Shown: positions 18,201 through 26,218 of the stretch, one piece after another
Layout: each line of letters opens with the position of its first letter
Numbering within the stretch: the stretch's first letter is position 1
From: Rhodospirillales bacterium
Lineage (GTDB): Bacteria > Pseudomonadota > Alphaproteobacteria > Reyranellales > Reyranellaceae
Length of the DNA: 64,000 bases
Direction: 5' to 3'
Assembly: GCA_016185145.1 (NCBI GenBank)
Contig: JACPOB010000183.1
Span: 62,001 to 126,000 of the forward strand
Program-made: the position numbers and the translations under genes
Notes under the pieces: generated by a model
The model's input: only the letters and a program-made list of their open reading frames with translations
The model's database searches: none
What the model was told of the DNA's origin: nothing

Positions 18201-19318
18201 TGATCGTTTCGGCGACATCCCTGGATGCGGATTTCGTTTCGTCCGCGCATGGTCCCTGGACAGGGGAAGGATTCGAATCGTTGATCCGGCGCGAGACCGT
18301 CGATGGAACCGTGAGATGGGAGGTCAAAAATCGAGCGATCAGCGCGGGACCCGTCGCGGTGGCCAAGCAGACGATCTATGCGGGCGGCTTCTTTCACCAA
18401 CAGGGTGCGGTGGTCGGGCCGATACTGCGGGGCCTCCAGCCCGACGGAAAGGTCCTGTGGACTCAGAAGCTGCCCAGCACCCCAGACGGCTCGGCGGTCA
18501 TGAGCCTGGCCATTGGCCCGGATCAGTCCGCAGTGGCCCTGATTGGACCTATTCTTCGCCAGAAGGCCGAGACGGACTTTTCATTGATCCGTGTCGACGG
18601 CAGCGGCCGGGAAATCGCACGCAGGTCGCTGGCGCTTGCGGTCAACGGCCAAGGACACAATTTCGGCTATCTGCGCTTCGAAGGCGCCGCCGGCGTTGCG
18701 ATCGTCAATCGCGATGGGTGGGTGAAGTCCGGGCCTGACGGCTACAAGCGGAACGGACTCGGCGTTGCCGAACAATGCTGGGAAGGCAACGCCGCGGACG
18801 TGGTCCTCATTGACGCCGCCACGCTCGAAGAGCGCAAGCGCGTCCGGATCGATCGGTTCAGGGCCGAAGCTGCTGTCTCGATGGGGGATGGATGGACCGT
18901 CGTCGGCAATACGCGCGATACCTGCGACACGCAGGTGCATGCCGCGGCGTACATCGTGACGAACGATGGCTCGGTCCGGCAAATTTGGAAGGATACCTCG
19001 CCTTTCTCTACATCAGCGCGAGGCGTGCGCAGGATGGGCGGTGACGTCGAGATCATCGGCTATGCCGAACGGGCCATCGCCATTCCGGAAGAAGTACCGA
19101 CGGCCAAGGAACGCGACTACAGCAGCCTGCGGCGCGGCGATGAGGCCTACGTATCCGGCCAGCTCTTCGCCGTACGGCTGTCTGCACAAGGCATCGAGAA
19201 CGGAAGAGACTTCGTCGCGGCCGGTCTGCCGACCGTGCCGACAGGTATGGTATCGACTGCGGATCGTAGCGTCATCTTCGGGACGGTCGGCGCCCGGCCA
19301 CTTTGGCTCAGCCGATAG
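15272..19318 (+). CDS. Exported CHAT-domain (caspase-like) protein with TPR-like and propeller-like regions
   Basis: This 1348-residue protein has a signal peptide (about 1-32, ending in TSTMAQPA). A long helical, TPR-like region spans about 40-560. A CHAT peptidase domain (about 570-955) shows the catalytic pair in VIHFATHG (His804) and VLSACNSA (Cys855). The remaining 390 residues are beta-rich with repeated short strands (YLRFEGAAGVAIVNRDGWVK), resembling a propeller. CHAT domains are caspase-fold cysteine peptidases that cut partner proteins, often in stress or cell-death modules. It is translationally coupled to the membrane protein and lies in the ECF sigma operon. The export signal with a C-terminal sensor-like domain suggests periplasmic proteolysis; the target is not visible. 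Confidence 0.85.
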   Translation: MMPSLAALARLWIGGVIVVAGLAATMPTSTMAQPAANRGLATDVDRVSALIRDGRNLDAVDLAKKVAAAAPPSERQFIYQWAGWVCRITSDIDCAHDLLAISLPHLDALLKTPNPDRLTVSHNVLLMTSHMVATGDYETSARFLTPGFIAEAASVIQDPLLFAELQLLSAQRARGVSDFAASRDHLDKALVATFSLVGSSRFNASRLLVRTIGQLANNYDTERALRLLAASDALLQTIPSDSSLFLEFLLLRADLMAFGRNYAGAAEVMRLALTKLERLQLGSKHKLAIRVSAYNNLLGLEILRGRFDAARELLKSHPLMAGKAEILARGHFEDGNEFDFALAEEFVRLMIGDPTKTGWGNLMVMPPRWTKDPEEIRSFEAFGQTAVGLQLAKAGKVDEARLALVSAARKRLDVIREQYRKSAYAAPLPRWADIVLADFAIEATLSQAAPDYDLIVQASVLLNRTIATSADDALTLQAVQPSDHDKRTAQSLQTIQYQQAAWEQAQLLALTKRVLSSDEGDREALARERQRTLFAGNEFTQQLQRLRAALTEKSGMGAVDTVARLATVQQLLLAGEALVLHAPIRGRIGKVCIRADGVQSSMQAMDDTARTDARLLMAALTAAHPASTEADSQFPAAHAVRQGKLLFGGLEDCMRRSQRVYLVSSPDTVEQVPPAALLAEMPPVLGNGYDLRAAHWLIRDHAFVRTSSINAFVATKKLSRLRSATLDYLGIGDPVLAPANPAAVALRGGLNSLQELPETAEEVQHVGGLFDKSKVRLLQRQSATEEDFRLQPLSEFDVIHFATHGLIREELPGMTEPSLVFTPRPGGDILNDGLLTASQIATLPLRTRLVVLSACNSARYEPSIIDSGIQGLSTSFAVAGVPSMIAALWPVESGLARNLIIDTFHAARGDNAAVADALAMAVRRHIDGPTPRPLLHPRFWAALVVLGDGSVGLNASAQPAKRELGPFVNVDAAERALIVSATSLDADFVSSAHGPWTGEGFESLIRRETVDGTVRWEVKNRAISAGPVAVAKQTIYAGGFFHQQGAVVGPILRGLQPDGKVLWTQKLPSTPDGSAVMSLAIGPDQSAVALIGPILRQKAETDFSLIRVDGSGREIARRSLALAVNGQGHNFGYLRFEGAAGVAIVNRDGWVKSGPDGYKRNGLGVAEQCWEGNAADVVLIDAATLEERKRVRIDRFRAEAAVSMGDGWTVVGNTRDTCDTQVHAAAYIVTNDGSVRQIWKDTSPFSTSARGVRRMGGDVEIIGYAERAIAIPEEVPTAKERDYSSLRRGDEAYVSGQLFAVRLSAQGIENGRDFVAAGLPTVPTGMVSTADRSVIFGTVGARPLWLSR

Positions 19319-19329
19319 TCGATCTTCGC

Positions 19330-20133
19330 TCAGCCCTTGCGGTCGAGGAACGCCCGCAACAACGACGCGCACAAGGTGGCATGGGAATAGGGCACCCCAT
19401 GGCGCGAATGTCCGATCACGTTGAGTTCCGCATCGGGTAACAGGCCATGCAACTCCGCCATCACCGGCACCGGGATGAACGGACTGCCGTCGGGATGCAG
19501 CAGCAGTGTCGGACAGCCGATGTCCTTCAATCGCGGGGAAAGGTCGGTGCCGATCAGCACGCGAAGAGCATTGAGGATCGAATCGCGCGGCCACTTCTCC
19601 TGTTGCGCGGCGAACCATGAGCGCTGCTCGGGCGACAAGGCATCGTCGTGGAAACGATCCCGCATGAAGGCATCGGACCAGGCCTTTGCCCCGCCGTTGT
19701 CGAGCTGGCGGCGCCACGCTTCGACGCGCTGGATCGAGGCGCCGAGATGCGCGCCGTTGCTGACGGTAAGCGTGGCGATGCGCGTGGGCTGCGCCAGCGC
19801 GGCAGCCAGCGCCACCGTGCCGCCGATCGATTCGCCGACCAGATGGAAGCGCGGCAGACCGGCGGCATCGGCCACGGCGAACAGATCCTCGACCATGAGA
19901 TCGAGCGACCAGGCGAAGTCGGCGCCCGGAATATGCGAGCGACCGTAGCCGCGCATGTCGAAGGTGACCAATCGATGGGCGTCGGCCAGGGCCGGGAACC
20001 AGCCGGCCCAGATCCCGGCGCTGGCGCCGATCCCGTGATGGAACAGGATGGGTTCGCGCGGCCGATGCCAGGGCGCGACTTGGTCGACGGTCTCGTAGTG
20101 CAGGCTGCCCTGCCGGGTCGTCGCGAGCGGCAT
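19330..20133 (-). CDS. Alpha/beta hydrolase (3-oxoadipate enol-lactonase-like)
   Basis: The 267-residue cytoplasmic hydrolase carries the oxyanion segment FHHGIGASAGIW, the nucleophile elbow LVGESIGG and a C-terminal histidine region IGHSRHGVPYSHA. This order is typical of the enol-lactonase/epoxide hydrolase/haloperoxidase branch. It is 3 bp from the stop of the Bug-type receptor that precedes it on the same strand, so the two are probably co-transcribed and may act on the same imported acid. The exact substrate is unknown. Confidence 0.8.
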   Translation of the reverse strand: MPLATTRQGSLHYETVDQVAPWHRPREPILFHHGIGASAGIWAGWFPALADAHRLVTFDMRGYGRSHIPGADFAWSLDLMVEDLFAVADAAGLPRFHLVGESIGGTVALAAALAQPTRIATLTVSNGAHLGASIQRVEAWRRQLDNGGAKAWSDAFMRDRFHDDALSPEQRSWFAAQQEKWPRDSILNALRVLIGTDLSPRLKDIGCPTLLLHPDGSPFIPVPVMAELHGLLPDAELNVIGHSRHGVPYSHATLCASLLRAFLDRKG

Positions 20134-20136
20134 GGC

Positions 20137-21111
20137 CTAGTCGGCGCGTATGCCGGCCGCCTGGATGACCTCCGCCCACTTCTTGCGGTCGGCGGCGATC
20201 GTGGCCTTGAGCTCGGCCGGCGAGCTGATGATGTTGTCCATGCCGTTGTCGACGAACCGCTTCTGCATGTCGGGCTTGGCAACGGCGGCGCGCAGAGCCT
20301 TGTTCCAGACGTCGACGATGTCGGCCGGCATGCCCTTCGAGCCGAACACGGCGAACCAGTTCACCACCTCGAAGCCAGGCAGGAATTTCGAGATCAGCGG
20401 CAGGTTGGGGAAGAGCGGCGAGACCCGCGGCGAGCCGAAGGCGATGGGGATCAATCCGCCGCCGCCGATCTGGCCCAGGAACTCCGGCATGTTGCCGAAC
20501 ATCATGTCGCAATTGCCGGCCACCATGTCCTGGATGGCGGGAGCGCCGCCGCGATAGGGAACATGCAGCAGGTTCACGCCGGCCAGCTTCTTGAACAGCT
20601 CGCCCGCGAGATGCTGCGAGGTGCCGTTGCCGGCCGAGGCGTAGGTGAGCTTGCCGGGGTTCTTCTTCGCCTCCTCGATCAGCTCGGGCACGGTCCGGAT
20701 CTTCATGTGCTTGCCGAACACCAGCATGTTGTACACGCCGGCGATGTTGGCGATCGGCGTCAAGTCCGTGTCGACATTGATCGGCAGCTTCTGGCCCGGC
20801 ATGACCGGCGACACGCACAGCGCAGCCATTGCCGCGAGGCCGATCGTCCGGCCATCGGGCGCGGCGTTGGCGACCGCCTCGTTGGCGATGAAGCCCGAGG
20901 CGCCGGTCTTCGTCTCGACGATGACGTTCTGACCGATTTCCGGCTTCAATGCGTCGGCCAGGATACGGCACAGGAGATCGGCGGTTCCGCCTGGGGCGAA
21001 GCCGCAGAAGAAGCGGACATCGCCGGTGATCTTCGCCTGCGCCCAGGCCGGTGTGCCGGCAAGGCCGAGCGCGGCGGCGCTGCCCGCCCCCAAAACAAAC
21101 CTGCGTTTCAT
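20137..21111 (-). CDS. Bug-family periplasmic binding protein (tripartite tricarboxylate transporter type)
   Basis: The 324-residue protein has a signal peptide (MKRRFVLGAGSAAALGLAGTPAWA). Its Bug-fold features include FFCGFAPGGTADLLCRI, VIVETKTGASGFIANE and NLLHVPYRGGAPAIQDM. It binds a small carboxylate by family. The ATG at 21111 follows GGGAGGAAAC; the 15-base longer start lacks support. No TctA/TctB membrane genes lie nearby, which is common for this expanded family. It is co-directional with the hydrolase at 19330 and divergent from another Bug gene at 21156. Confidence 0.9.
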   Translation of the reverse strand: MKRRFVLGAGSAAALGLAGTPAWAQAKITGDVRFFCGFAPGGTADLLCRILADALKPEIGQNVIVETKTGASGFIANEAVANAAPDGRTIGLAAMAALCVSPVMPGQKLPINVDTDLTPIANIAGVYNMLVFGKHMKIRTVPELIEEAKKNPGKLTYASAGNGTSQHLAGELFKKLAGVNLLHVPYRGGAPAIQDMVAGNCDMMFGNMPEFLGQIGGGGLIPIAFGSPRVSPLFPNLPLISKFLPGFEVVNWFAVFGSKGMPADIVDVWNKALRAAVAKPDMQKRFVDNGMDNIISSPAELKATIAADRKKWAEVIQAAGIRAD

Positions 21112-21155
21112 TTTGTTTCCTCCCAAAAGCGCGGCGACCCTAGCATACTTTGCGC

Positions 21156-22139
21156 ATGATCAAGCTTCGCCGCCGCGCCGCGCTCACCGGCCTCGCCGCT
21201 CTGCCGTTGGCCCACGCAAATGTCCGCGCCCAGACGGTAGATTTTCCCGACCGTCCGCTGCGCCTCGTCGTCGGCTTTCCGCCCGGCGGTCCGAACGATC
21301 TCCTGGCGCGCATCGTGGCGCCCGGCATCGGCGAGCGGCTGAAGCGCTCCGTGGTGGTCGAGAACCGCGCCGGCGCCAACGGCGAGATCGCCGCCGCCTC
21401 GGTCGCCAAGGCGCCGCCCGACGGCAGCGTCATCATGCTGGCGTCGAACGGCTCGACAACCGTGGCGCCCGCCTTCAACCGCAACATGCCCTACGACATC
21501 CGCACCGATTTCGCGGCGGTGGCGCCGATCGGCATCAATCCCATGCTGCTGGTGGTGCGCAACGACCTGCCCGCCAAGAACGTGGCCGAGCTGTTGGCCA
21601 TGGCGCGCGCCCAACCTGGCAAGCTCAACGGCGCATCGGCGGGCGCCGGCGGCGCCACCCATCTCGCGCTGGAGCTCTTCAAGTCGATGGGCAAGGTCGA
21701 CATCGTGCACGTGCCCTATAAAGGCGGCGGCCCGGCCATGGCCGACCTGATGGCGGGTCTGGTCGACATCTATTTCGGCGGCCTGTCGACCGCGCTGCCG
21801 CACGTCAAAGCAGGCAAGATGCGGGCGCTTGGCCAGACCGCACTGACGCGCTCGGCCGCTGCGCCGGACATTCCGACCATCGCGGAGGCCGGCCTGCCCG
21901 GTTACGAGTGTGCGATCTCCTACGGCATCTTCCTCCCGGCCGGCGCATCGCCCGCCTTGGTCGAACGTCTGCACGCCGCGGTCGACGCGACGGTGCGCGC
22001 GCCCGAGGTGGCACAGAAATTCACCGACCTCGGGGCGGATCCCCAGTTCGGGACGCCCAAGGAGTTCGCAGCCTATGTCGACGACGACATGGCGAAGTGG
22101 GCCCGCCTCGCCAAGGAAGCGGGCCTCAAGGTGGAATGA
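21156..22139 (+). CDS. Bug-family periplasmic binding protein
   Basis: The 327-residue protein starts with a Tat-like signal (KLRRRAALTGLAALPLAHA, cleaved near VRAQ). It shows the family segments LVVGFPPGGPNDLLARIV, VVENRAGANGEIAAASV and VDIVHVPYKGGGPAMADL. I chose the ATG at 21156 over a TTG two codons earlier. It is divergent from the Bug gene at 20137-21111 across about 45 bp and converges with the NIPSNAP gene. The ligand is probably a carboxylate; no membrane partner is visible. Confidence 0.9.
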   Translation: MIKLRRRAALTGLAALPLAHANVRAQTVDFPDRPLRLVVGFPPGGPNDLLARIVAPGIGERLKRSVVVENRAGANGEIAAASVAKAPPDGSVIMLASNGSTTVAPAFNRNMPYDIRTDFAAVAPIGINPMLLVVRNDLPAKNVAELLAMARAQPGKLNGASAGAGGATHLALELFKSMGKVDIVHVPYKGGGPAMADLMAGLVDIYFGGLSTALPHVKAGKMRALGQTALTRSAAAPDIPTIAEAGLPGYECAISYGIFLPAGASPALVERLHAAVDATVRAPEVAQKFTDLGADPQFGTPKEFAAYVDDDMAKWARLAKEAGLKVE

Positions 22140-22466
22140 CTATTTGACCGACGAGTAGTTCGTCGGCGTCAGGAACTGGTTGGAGACATTGGCGACGATC
22201 GCACCGTCCTTCTCGGTCTCGGCGCGCTTGGCCAGCCACTCCGGATCGGTCTGGAAGGCGTTCCACTTCTTCTCGCGGTCGGCCAGCGACTCCCAGGCCA
22301 GCAGGTAATAGAGTTCCTGGTTGGACTCGCCCACCAGCGTGGTCCAGAAGCCGGCCTGCTTGATGCCGTGCTTCTCCCACAGCTTCAGCGTGATGTTGGC
22401 GAAGCGGTTGTTCAGCGCCGGCAGACGGCCGGGCACGCACTTGTAAACACGCAGTTCGTAGATCAT
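22140..22466 (-). CDS. NIPSNAP-family protein
   Basis: The 108-residue protein begins MIYELRVYKCVPGRLPALNN and has the GFWTTLVGESNQELYYLLAW core of the NIPSNAP (dimeric ferredoxin-like) family. Members often accompany catabolic enzymes and may bind or degrade small ligands. It lies 12 bp after the MBL-fold hydrolase on the same strand with its own AGGGG site, so it is probably in one operon with it. Function is not established for the family in bacteria. Confidence 0.85.
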   Translation of the reverse strand: MIYELRVYKCVPGRLPALNNRFANITLKLWEKHGIKQAGFWTTLVGESNQELYYLLAWESLADREKKWNAFQTDPEWLAKRAETEKDGAIVANVSNQFLTPTNYSSVK

Positions 22467-22478
22467 GACTTTCCCCTT

Positions 22479-23366
22479 CTAGAAGCTAGCATCGAAACGC
22501 GGCACGAAGCCGCTTCCCTTGTGATCGATGTGACAGGTGAACGGCGCGCCGAAATGGCAGGGCATCAGGCGTGCCCCCGAACCGGCGCAATGCTCCAGAG
22601 CCTCGCGCCGGCTCTTGCGCGCACCGACCGCTTCGGCGCAGGCGAAGCTGTTCCATTCCGGGTGATAGACCTGCAAGGCATGATGCAGGATGTCGCCGCA
22701 GAACAGCGCTTTCTCGCCGCGCGATTCGAACTTGATGGCGATCGTGCCGGGCGTATGGCCGGGCGCCGGCTCGACCTTGAGATTTTCGTCGAGCTGGGCG
22801 GCGCCGTCGACGAGTTGCGACAGGCCGGCTTCGACGACCGGCAGCACCGAATCGCGGAACGATCCGGCATTGGCCGGCGCGGTCTTGGGATCGGTGTCGA
22901 CCTTGAGGTAGTGGTCGTAGTCGGTGCGGCTGAACACATACTTCGCGTTCTTGAAAGTCGGCACCCACTTGCCGTTCTCGAGCCTGGTGTTCCAGCCGAC
23001 GTGATCGACGTGCAGATGGGTGCACATCACCATGTCGACCTGGTCGGGCTCGACGCCGGCCGCCTTCAGCCGCGCCAGGTAGGGCGTCTCCATCAAGTGC
23101 CACTTCGGCCGGTGCGGACGGGACTTGTGGTTGCCGACGCAGGTGTCGATCAGGATGCGCTTGCCATCGACTGTCAGCAGCCAGCTATGGACGCTGAGCT
23201 TCAGGAAGCCCGACGGCTCGTCGTAGTGGTTGGGCAGCAGCCAATCGCGATGCTCCTGCACCACGCCGGGCTGCCAGTCCGGAAAGAACATCTTGGCGTC
23301 GAAGTTGGGCTCATAGGACTCCTCGATGCGCCGCACCGTGGCCGCGCCCAGCTTCATTTCCGTCAT
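22479..23366 (-). CDS. MBL-fold metallohydrolase
   Basis: The 295-residue enzyme has the metallo-beta-lactamase zinc motif MCTHLHVDHVGW, a second histidine in PAPGHTPGT, an aspartate in FCGDILHH and a final histidine in PCHFGAPF. Together these would bind two metals. There is no signal peptide. The ATG at 23366 follows GGAGGAAGGC, better than the in-frame start 12 bases earlier. By architecture it resembles lactonase or arylsulfatase-like members that hydrolyse esters or lactones. It precedes NIPSNAP in a likely two-gene operon. Confidence 0.88.
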   Translation of the reverse strand: MTEMKLGAATVRRIEESYEPNFDAKMFFPDWQPGVVQEHRDWLLPNHYDEPSGFLKLSVHSWLLTVDGKRILIDTCVGNHKSRPHRPKWHLMETPYLARLKAAGVEPDQVDMVMCTHLHVDHVGWNTRLENGKWVPTFKNAKYVFSRTDYDHYLKVDTDPKTAPANAGSFRDSVLPVVEAGLSQLVDGAAQLDENLKVEPAPGHTPGTIAIKFESRGEKALFCGDILHHALQVYHPEWNSFACAEAVGARKSRREALEHCAGSGARLMPCHFGAPFTCHIDHKGSGFVPRFDASF

Positions 23367-23538
23367 GCCTTCCTCCACCGCGCGACGACCTTAGCGTCGC
23401 CGGGCGGGTTCCGGGAAGGCCGGCATTTCGTCCGCTAGAACAACCGCGTCGCCGGCTTCACAGCATGACGCGCCGATCGTAGCGATAGATATGCTGCGTC
23501 AGTGCGTAATCACGCCGCGAGCTGTAACTTTGAAAAAA

Positions 23539-23847
23539 TCAGAACGGCAGGCGCCGAGCCTCGACCTTTTCGAGGTGGCGATGCTCGAGGGCGGCGATGG
23601 CGGCACTGCCCAGCGGCACCACGAGCAGCAGCACGATGAAATGGATGCCGAGCATCCAGCCGTCGAACATGCCCGGAACCACGGCGCCGATGGCGACTGT
23701 CGTGATGAAGAACAGGACGGCAAAGGCGAGGCCACAGATGCCCCCCATGACCGTGGCCGACAGCGTCGTCGATGCCTGGGCGCGACCAATGTAGTAGCTG
23801 AGGGCGAAGGCGACGCCAGCGGCGACGACGGCGGTAATGCTCTCCAT
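23539..23847 (-). CDS. Small three-helix membrane protein
   Basis: The 102-residue product has three hydrophobic helices (ITAVVAAGVAFALSYYIG; GGICGLAFAVLFFITTVAIG; LGIHFIVLLLVVPLGSAAIA) and a short charged tail (EHRHLEKVEARRL). A GGAGGAG site precedes the ATG. I do not recognise a family. It is divergent from the amidase gene at 23956 with about 108 bp between. Confidence 0.6.
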   Translation of the reverse strand: MESITAVVAAGVAFALSYYIGRAQASTTLSATVMGGICGLAFAVLFFITTVAIGAVVPGMFDGWMLGIHFIVLLLVVPLGSAAIAALEHRHLEKVEARRLPF

Positions 23848-23955
23848 GTACTGCACTCCTCCAATACGCTCTCGACGGCGAGAAATCAGAGTCGACTCTG
23901 TGCTTGGAGTGCTAGCTTGGAGCAATTGCACAACCCAGGAACTCAACAAAAACGC

Positions 23956-25377
23956 ATGTCTGACCACCCCTTGACCTGGATTTCCGCATCGGAACTCACA
24001 ACACTTTATGCCCGCAAGGTCCTTTCCCCCGTGGATCTCGTCGATGCGATGGTCGAGCGCGCATCGAAGCTGCAACCTTCCCTCAATGCTTTTGTCGTTA
24101 TCGACGCTGACGGGGCTCGGACTGCCGCGAGGGCCTCGGAGGCCCGCTGGCTGAAAGGCCAGCCTCTGTCGCAGCTCGACGGCGTGCCGACCACGATCAA
24201 GGACACGACGCCGGTAAAGGGATGGCCGACCCGTTACGGGTCGCACGCCACGGACGAGACGCCTGCCGCCGAGAACGCCCCCATCGTCGACAGATTCCAG
24301 GCTGCCGGCCTCGTCCTGCTCGGCAAGACCACAACCCCCGAATTCGGCTGGAAGGCCCTGACCGATTCACCCCTGCAGGGCACCACGCGCAACCCGTGGA
24401 ACCTGAAGCACTCGCCAGGCGGGTCTTCGGGTGGCGCCTCATCGCTCACGGCGGCCGGGATCAATCCGTTCAACCACGGCAATGACGGCGGCGGCTCGAT
24501 CCGTATTCCCGCCGCGCACACCGGTCTCGTCGGCCTGAAGCCGAGCTACGGCCGGATCGCCCAGTATCCCGCCGACGCGCCGTTCGCCGATGTGATCAGC
24601 CAGGGCGTGCTGGCGCGCTCGGTGCTCGACACGGCGCTGGCGCTCAACGTCACGACCGGGCCCGACGCGCGCGACTGGCGGTCGCTGCCGGCCGACCCGC
24701 GTGACTACACGGTCGGCCTCGACGACGGCGTGCGCGGTTGGCGGATCGGGCTCAGCCTCGACTTCGGCCACGTCGCGGCCGACCCGGAGGTGCGCGACCT
24801 GGTCGCCGACGCGGCACGACACTTCGAGGCGCTCGGCGCCCATGTCGAGGATGTCGGCCCGCTGATCGAGCCGCTGCAGAACAGCTTCGAGCCCTTGTGG
24901 ATCGGCAGCTTCGCCACCCGCTTGGCGCGGATCCCGACCCAGCTGCACGGCAAGCTCGACCCCGGCTTTCGTGCCGCCGCCGAAAAGGGCATGGCGATCA
25001 CCCTGGCCGACTATGCGCGGTCCTACGAAGCCAAGTCCAAGCTCGCGCGCGATCTCGCCCTCTGGCATCGCAAGTACGATCTCCTGCTGGCGCCGGTCAC
25101 GCCGACCGCCGCGCCGCCGGTCGAGACGCTCTACAACTCCGATGCCTTCCCGCGCTGGACCAAGGGCGCGCCCTACACCCTGCCCTGCAACCTGACCGGC
25201 CAGCCGGCGGCGTCGATGCCGGCCGGCCTCACCAAGGCCGGCCTGCCGGTCGGCATCCAGCTCATCGGCCCGCCGCGCGCCGACCACCTCGTGCTGCGCG
25301 CCATGCGGGCGTACGAGAGCTCGTGCGGCTGGACCTGGCCGCAGCAGAAGGTCGTCGAGACGCTGAGCTCACTGTGA
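23956..25377 (+). CDS. Amidase (amidase signature family)
   Basis: The 473-residue enzyme has the Ser-cisSer-Lys arrangement: Lys82 in GVPTTIKDT, Ser157 in SPGGSSGGASS and nucleophile Ser181 in NDGGGSIRIPA. The usual TDTGGS is changed to NDGGGS, a small variation. It hydrolyses carboxamides by family. The ATG at 23956 is the first start that gives the family N-terminus (PLTWISASELTTLYARK); the much longer open frame upstream is not protein-like. It has no partner subunit, unlike the second amidase at 47289. Confidence 0.9.
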   Translation: MSDHPLTWISASELTTLYARKVLSPVDLVDAMVERASKLQPSLNAFVVIDADGARTAARASEARWLKGQPLSQLDGVPTTIKDTTPVKGWPTRYGSHATDETPAAENAPIVDRFQAAGLVLLGKTTTPEFGWKALTDSPLQGTTRNPWNLKHSPGGSSGGASSLTAAGINPFNHGNDGGGSIRIPAAHTGLVGLKPSYGRIAQYPADAPFADVISQGVLARSVLDTALALNVTTGPDARDWRSLPADPRDYTVGLDDGVRGWRIGLSLDFGHVAADPEVRDLVADAARHFEALGAHVEDVGPLIEPLQNSFEPLWIGSFATRLARIPTQLHGKLDPGFRAAAEKGMAITLADYARSYEAKSKLARDLALWHRKYDLLLAPVTPTAAPPVETLYNSDAFPRWTKGAPYTLPCNLTGQPAASMPAGLTKAGLPVGIQLIGPPRADHLVLRAMRAYESSCGWTWPQQKVVETLSSL

Positions 25378-25462
25378 GCGTCGACCCCACGCGGTTGTGA
25401 ATTGGGCGGAGACAGTGGCTCAGCCACTCTCGCTCCCCATGAACAATGCATGGGAGGTAAGG

Positions 25463-26140
25463 ATGCGCAGAGACGTCAAAGTGGCCGCGCTGGCCATGAC
25501 CATGGCGGCATTGGCGTTCGTCGGCGGCCTGCAGGCGCAGCAGCCCCCGCCGCAGTTTCCCAACATGACGTTCTTCATCACCAGCGTTGGCGGACCGCAA
25601 GGCGCCAACTATGGCGGCCTCGAAGGCGCCGACCGTCATTGCCAGGCCCTGGCCACCAAGGCCGGCGCCGGCAGCAAGACCTGGCGCGCCTATCTCAGCA
25701 CGCAAGCCATCGGCGGCGCCACCGCCGTCAACGCCAAGGACCGCATCGGCAAGGGACCGTGGACCAACGCCAAGGGCGTGGTCATCGCGACCAGCGTCGA
25801 GGACCTGCACTCGGCCAACAACAAGATCTCGGCGGAGACAAATGTCGCCGAGACCGGCCGCCTGATCCCGAGCCGGCTCTACACGGTCAACCAGCACGAC
25901 ATCCTGACCGGCTCACAGGCCGACGGCACCGCGTTCCCGCCTGACAAGGACATGACCTGCGGCAACTGGACCAAGAGCGGCGAAGGCAACGCCATGGTCG
26001 GGCATGCCGACCGCATGGGCCTGCGCGATGACGACGCCTCGAAGTCGTGGAATGCCTCGCATCCGTCGCGGGCATGCGACGCAGCCTCGTTGGTCGCGAC
26101 CGGCGGCGCGGGCCTGCTCTACTGCTTCGCCGCGAACTGA
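25463..26140 (+). CDS. Exported lectin-like protein (DUF1554-like)
   Basis: The 225-residue protein has a signal peptide (MRRDVKVAALAMTMAALAFV, cleaved near LQAQ). The mature part starts FFITSVGGPQGANYGGLEGA, followed by DRHCQALATKAG and TWRAYLST. This is the pattern of the DUF1554/endostatin-like lectin fold found in secreted surface proteins. Conserved cysteines (DRHCQ, MTCGNW, RACDA, LLYCFA) could form two disulfides. GGGAGG precedes the ATG at 25463. A 14-bp-stem hairpin follows. A ligand or partner cannot be named. Confidence 0.75.
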   Translation: MRRDVKVAALAMTMAALAFVGGLQAQQPPPQFPNMTFFITSVGGPQGANYGGLEGADRHCQALATKAGAGSKTWRAYLSTQAIGGATAVNAKDRIGKGPWTNAKGVVIATSVEDLHSANNKISAETNVAETGRLIPSRLYTVNQHDILTGSQADGTAFPPDKDMTCGNWTKSGEGNAMVGHADRMGLRDDDASKSWNASHPSRACDAASLVATGGAGLLYCFAAN

Positions 26141-26144
26141 CGCC

Positions 26145-26179
26145 GACGCCGGCACCCGCACAAGCCGGGTGCCGGCGTC
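26145..26179 (+). terminator. Strong hairpin after the lectin-like gene
   Basis: GACGCCGGCACCC (26145-26157) pairs perfectly with GGGTGCCGGCGTC (26167-26179). There is no T-run, so it may act as a Rho-assisted or mRNA-stabilising hairpin rather than a classical terminator. Confidence 0.55.
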
Positions 26180-26218
26180 TCTGGTCCCGCTGCCAGGAGC
26201 GGCCTAGTCTTTGGCGTC

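Noticed and set aside
23491..23955. 155-codon N-terminal extension of the amidase
   Set aside because: The extension is antisense to the small membrane protein and gives no amidase-like sequence; the ATG at 23956 gives the family start.
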